This document shows, in pieces, positions 8,826 to 12,170 of a stretch of DNA of 12,170 bases. Source of the DNA: Gonium pectorale (taxonomy: Eukaryota; Chlorophyta; Chlorophyceae; Chlamydomonadales; Volvocaceae); the NCBI GenBank assembly GCA_001584585.1, contig LSYV01000546.1, positions 1-12,170 of the forward strand. Reading direction: 5' to 3'. Every line of letters starts with the position of its first letter. Within the stretch, counting starts at the first letter, position 1. The position numbers and the translations under genes are program-made. The notes under the pieces were generated by a model that worked only from the letters and a program-made list of their open reading frames with translations, had not been told where the DNA came from and did no database searches.

Positions 8826-9371
8826 GAATTCGCTCCGTGCCGATGAGCCTCGGGGCCCCAGAGCCCCAAGAGGCGCGGCCCTATAGCATGTCGTTTATTT
8901 CGCAGCCCCGCGCAATGATCTACACGCCCTTGCGGCTATGTATTCAATCAATCGACGTGCGTGCGCTTGTAAACAAGGGCGAGCGTATAAACCTCTCGAG
9001 CCGCTTCGCGAGCCGCGGTTCCGTTTTTACTAACAGTTATTCGCGTTGCGTGAAGGTTATTCAGGACACCTTGCAGGTGGACGCTAGAGCATTTGCGTAC
9101 TACCTCTCGCTCGTCCCGCTGACCGTGCTTCCTTTCTGCCAGCCGGAAGCAACAACCTTGCCGTTCATACAAGCTCGGTAGAGAAAGCCTAGTCGTTCCG
9201 TCTTGCGGCCTTTCCTCACCGACAGAGCCGATCGCGCGCCTTTCACTTGTTGCACTGTGTTTCTGCTTTCGAAGGGACCTGGCGTTCGTTGCTTAAATAG
9301 TTTATAGAGCATCCCAGCGTGCCCATATCGGGGGAGCCTGAGGGCGGGCACGCCAGCGCCAGGCTACCGCC
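8826..9371. promoter_or_regulatory. Divergent promoter region between the CCDC24-like and Acinus-like genes
   Basis: Only 546 bp separate the two start codons, and this stretch is visibly less GC-rich than its flanks. On the plus strand the AT-rich boxes TTAAATAG (9293-9300) and TTTATAG (9301-9307) lie 65-79 nt before the Acinus ATG. On the minus strand AAATAAAC (8900-8893) lies about 70 nt before the CCDC24-like ATG. A further TATAAAC (plus, 8986-8992) lies in the middle. These are TATA-like by eye only. The 114-codon open frame at 8837-9181 looks like chance. Transcription starts cannot be fixed from sequence. Confidence 0.5.
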
Positions 9372-12170
9372 ATGAAGGCGTCAGACGTGGCGGGCCTGAA
9401 GGTTGCGGAGCTGAGGGAAGCTCTCAAGGAGAGGGGTCTGTCTGCCACGGGCACGAAAGCGGTGCTTGCGGAGCGCTTGCTCGCGGCGCTCAAGGAGGTG
9501 TGTAGTGCTCCGGCTGGCGCCTGCCTGCATGGTCTAGCGCCGGGCAGAGACAAAGCAGCGTCGTTTTGCACGACACAGATCCCGGTACTGAGCCGGGCCT
9601 GTGGCCTGTTTGCGTTGCTGCAGGCGGAGCAGGGTGGCAGCGGCAGCGGGGAGGAGGGAGCCGGCGGCGCCGAGGAGCCGGTGATAAAGGCCGACGAGGA
9701 GGCGCAGAAGGAGGAGGAGCAGGCGAAGGAGGAGCAGAAAGAGGAGGAGCAGGCGAAGGAGGAACAGAAGGAGGAGGAGCAGAAGGAGGAGGAGCAGAAG
9801 CCAGCCGAGAAGGAAAAGCCGCAGCCGAAGGGGAGAGGCTCCCGGCGCAAGTCAAAGGGCGTTGCCGACGCCACTCCCTCCAAAGCAGCGGCTGACGGAG
9901 CCGGTAAGTCAGGCGCAAAGGACGACCAGCAGTCGGAGGAGCAGGCGGCGCCGGCCGCGGCGACTGCCGAGCCGCCCGCTGCGGACGCCCCGGCAGATGA
10001 CGCCGCGCCGAAGGCTGCGTCTGAGGCCGCGGATGGAGCGCGCGGCGCCGCCGGGGATCAGGCCGCCAAACCTTCGCCGGCGGATGCGGATGCATCCCCC
10101 GCAGCCGACAAGGCAGCCACGGAGGCCGCAGATTCGAAGCAGCCAGATGCCCCTGGGGACGATGCGGTCATGATCGACGCCAAGCCGCAGGTCGACCATG
10201 CTGTGGCGGAGCACGAGCACGAGGAGCAGGTGGGCTGGGCGCAGTAAATTGGGGTCCGGTGGCAGCCGCGCGACTGCAAGGGGGCCGTTGTTTGGCCCGT
10301 CTGCCCATGTTATTGCGTGTTGCCTCGTACAGTGGCACAGTCATTGGGCCTGCCTGTGGGGAAGCAACGGGGATGGTCGGACGGTCCCAGCGGAAAGCGA
10401 AGAGGACGGTCGGACGGTCCCAGCGTTACGACTCTGATCGCGGCAGAAGTAGATTTGTTTACGACACCGAGGCCATATCTGTCAGACCGCTAGCCCAGCA
10501 CGATACCGGCGTCGCGCTGTGCAAAGTGACTGCAGTCTGCCTTGCATCCCAACGAAAGCCAAGCATTAACCAACAACCACCAACGACAAACCAGGTCGAC
10601 TACGGCACCGACGAGATCATGGCCGCTGAGGACGCAGAGGAGGCCGCTGCGGCGGAGCCTCGCCCCGCGGAGACGGCGGAGGCTTCGGCCTCTGAAGCCG
10701 GGGCCGAGAAGGATGCGACTGCAGCTACGGGAGCTGGCGCGGGCGAGGATGACCCCCCGGCAGGGCCAGCGGCCGACAAGGAAATGACGGACGCGGCCGC
10801 CGATGCGGCGGTTCCCCAGGAGGCAGCAGCGGCGGCCGCAAAGGAGGACGGAGCGTCGGGGAAGGCGGCTGCTGCAGATGCGGGGTCGGGCGACGCGCAG
10901 CCAGAGACGTCGAGAGCTGACGCCGCCAGCGCGGGCCCGTCGGCGGAGCCTGCCGGGGCGAGCGCTGCCGGGGCGCCGGCGCCAATGAACTCTCCGCCGC
11001 CGGCGGTAGCAGATGCGGCGTCGGCGCCGGCGCCTGTTAGCGGCCGTAAGCGACAGCCCATCCAGTTTAAAGCTGACGAGGTGGAGCAACGGGTGGCGGC
11101 GAAGCGGGCAGCGCGCCCAGCGGCCGGCGAGAAGGTAGGGGCAGCAGCTGGGGACAAGGAGGCAGCTCCCGCCGGTGCAGGCGAGCGTGCAGCTTCGCCG
11201 GCGCCAGCGGAGGAGCCGGCCGGGAAGAATGCAGCAAGTGCAGACGTCGCTGCGCAGGGGGCAGAGAAGGCCAACGGGCCGGCCGCTGGAGCGGCGGCGG
11301 AGCCGGCCTCGGAGCCGGCCAAGGCCGCGACGGCCCCTGAGGCAGCGGCGCCGCCGCCGGCGGCGGCTGCCGCGGACGCACCGGTGACGGGCAGGGCAGC
11401 AAAGCTGCAGAAGCTTGACGGCGCGGGGCGCAAAGCCGGTGGGGCGCAGGCGGCAGCGGCGGCAGCGGCGGTGTCCCCCGTCGCGGCGCCCGGCAAGCCG
11501 GCGGCGCCGCCCAAGCCCCTGGAGGGGCCCGTGACTCGGGCGCTGCGCATTGACGGCTTCGTGCGGCCCTTCACCGAGAACCAGGTGAGCCCCCTTGCCA
11601 AGCTTGTGGCAACCGTGTGGGGTCGACGGGGTCACAGGGGCTGGCTGGTGCGCTGGCTTGGCTGGCTACACATAGTAGATGGCATGCTTGTTGGCTGCTC
11701 GTCCCCCGGGTATTACGGTATGTATACGAGCAGCGGCCCGTGCAGTACTGCTGCCGCTGCTACTGCGGCGGCGGCGGCCGGGTTGGCTGGGGAATGTGCC
11801 GCTGGCAGCCATCGCATGTGTCGCCACGTGGTCGGCATCGTACGGTGCACCATCCGTGATGTGCACTCCCGCATGCGCCGCCTTGCGCCTAGCCCCCGAC
11901 TCCCCGTCCTCGGCTGCAAATGCTGCCGTACGCTTGTGCGCACAGGTACGGCAGATGTTATCGCAGTACGGCACCATCGAGGACCTCTGGATGCCCTCCA
12001 TTAAGAAGTTCTGCTACGTGCTGTTCGCCGAGGAGTCGGTCTGCGAGGCCGCGGCCGCCGCAACCAACGGCGTCGTGTGGCCGCCCACCAACGCCACCAG
12101 CGTCCTCAAGCCCTCGTACGTGTCGGCCGAAGAAGCCACCACCGCCATCTCCAACGGCCGTACCGGCGTG
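9372..12170 (+). CDS. Acinus-like SAP and RRM protein (ASAP/exon-junction complex), four exons, 3' partial
   Basis: Exons: 9372-9497, 9624-10229, 10595-11584, 11946-12170 and beyond. All introns are GT-AG and phase 0, giving 649 residues before the window ends. Residues 4-41 are a SAP DNA/RNA-binding motif (LKVAELREALKERGLSATGT). Residues 43-110 are acidic and KEEEQ-rich, and 111-550 are Ala/Pro/Glu low complexity with a basic patch (SGRKRQPIQFKADEVEQR). Residues 559 to about 640 are an RRM of Acinus type: ALRIDGFVRPFTENQ, then YGTIEDLWMPSIKKFCYVLF and VVWPP. In Acinus this layout (N-terminal SAP, late RRM with FVRPFT and a W-M-x-x-I-K-x-x-CYV strand) precedes an RNPS1/SAP18-binding motif, which would lie past 12170. 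Acinus, RNPS1 and SAP18 form the nuclear ASAP complex on exon-junction complexes and affect splicing. The start ATG has the context ACCGCCATGA. The branch CATTAAC (10564-10570) supports the third exon's acceptor. Family call is strong; the exact 3' end is unseen. Confidence 0.85.
9703..9800 (+). repeat. KEEEQ-coding tandem repeat in the Acinus-like gene
   Basis: A 30-bp unit coding AKEEQKEEEQ (in frame) occurs at 9721-9750 and 9751-9780, differing at 2 of 30 bases. It is flanked by further 15-bp KEEEQ units up to the lysine at about 9800. It makes a highly charged, probably single-helix linker directly after the SAP exon. Length variation between strains would be expected. Confidence 0.85.
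10375..10425 (+). repeat. 18-bp direct repeat in intron 2 of the Acinus-like gene
   Basis: ggtcggacggtcccagcg occurs at 10375-10392 and 10408-10425 (period 33), inside the 365-nt intron 10230-10594. Each copy contains the pair GGTCGGACGGTCC, itself a short repeat of CGGTC/GGTC. Confidence 0.85.

Noticed and set aside
8837..9181. 114-codon plus-strand open frame in the promoter gap
   Set aside because: It overlaps the TATA-like boxes and presumed 5' UTRs of both genes and has no recognisable features.
10259..12004. Uninterrupted 581-codon open frame through two introns of the Acinus-like gene
   Set aside because: The frame extends across an intron at both ends by chance. The RRM continues only when 11585-11945 is removed, and its 5' part has no relation to the SAP exon.

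Overview
The window looks like nuclear DNA of a green alga of the Chlamydomonas/Volvox group. It is strongly GC-rich, and its genes are cut by short introns (about 120-750 nt) with GTG-type donors and CTGCAG-like acceptors. The proteins carry long Ala/Pro/Ser/Gly and Gln runs, and an ankyrin-MYND gene relic of the kind abundant in these algae is present. No prokaryotic features, viral genes, transposase or reverse transcriptase, CRISPR array, rRNA or tRNA could be supported. Lineage is inferred from style and protein resemblance; nothing was searched.

Layout. (1) 1-1602, + strand: remains of an ankyrin-repeat/MYND zinc-finger gene. Pieces lie in three frames, one ankyrin unit is present again in inverted orientation (arms 617-734 and 804-921), and the last MYND cysteine is lost. 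(2) About 1603-3782: no convincing gene. It probably holds the relic's 3' flank and the 3' UTR of the next gene. (3) 3783-8825, - strand: a seven-exon gene for an 820-residue coiled-coil protein whose conserved part resembles animal CCDC24. A Ser/Pro repeat exon interrupts the conserved part and a disordered tail of about 500 residues follows it. (4) 8826-9371: a 546-bp, less GC-rich gap between two divergent start codons, presumably a shared promoter. (5) 9372 to the window end, + strand: a four-exon, 3'-truncated gene for an Acinus-like protein (SAP domain, acidic/KE-rich and Ala-rich linkers, Acinus-type RRM), expected to act in the ASAP complex with the exon-junction complex.

The two intact genes share a promoter region but no known pathway; co-regulation is inference. 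The most unusual structure is the inverted ankyrin duplication, whose transcript could fold into a long hairpin. I see no clear sign of a wholly new multi-gene system.
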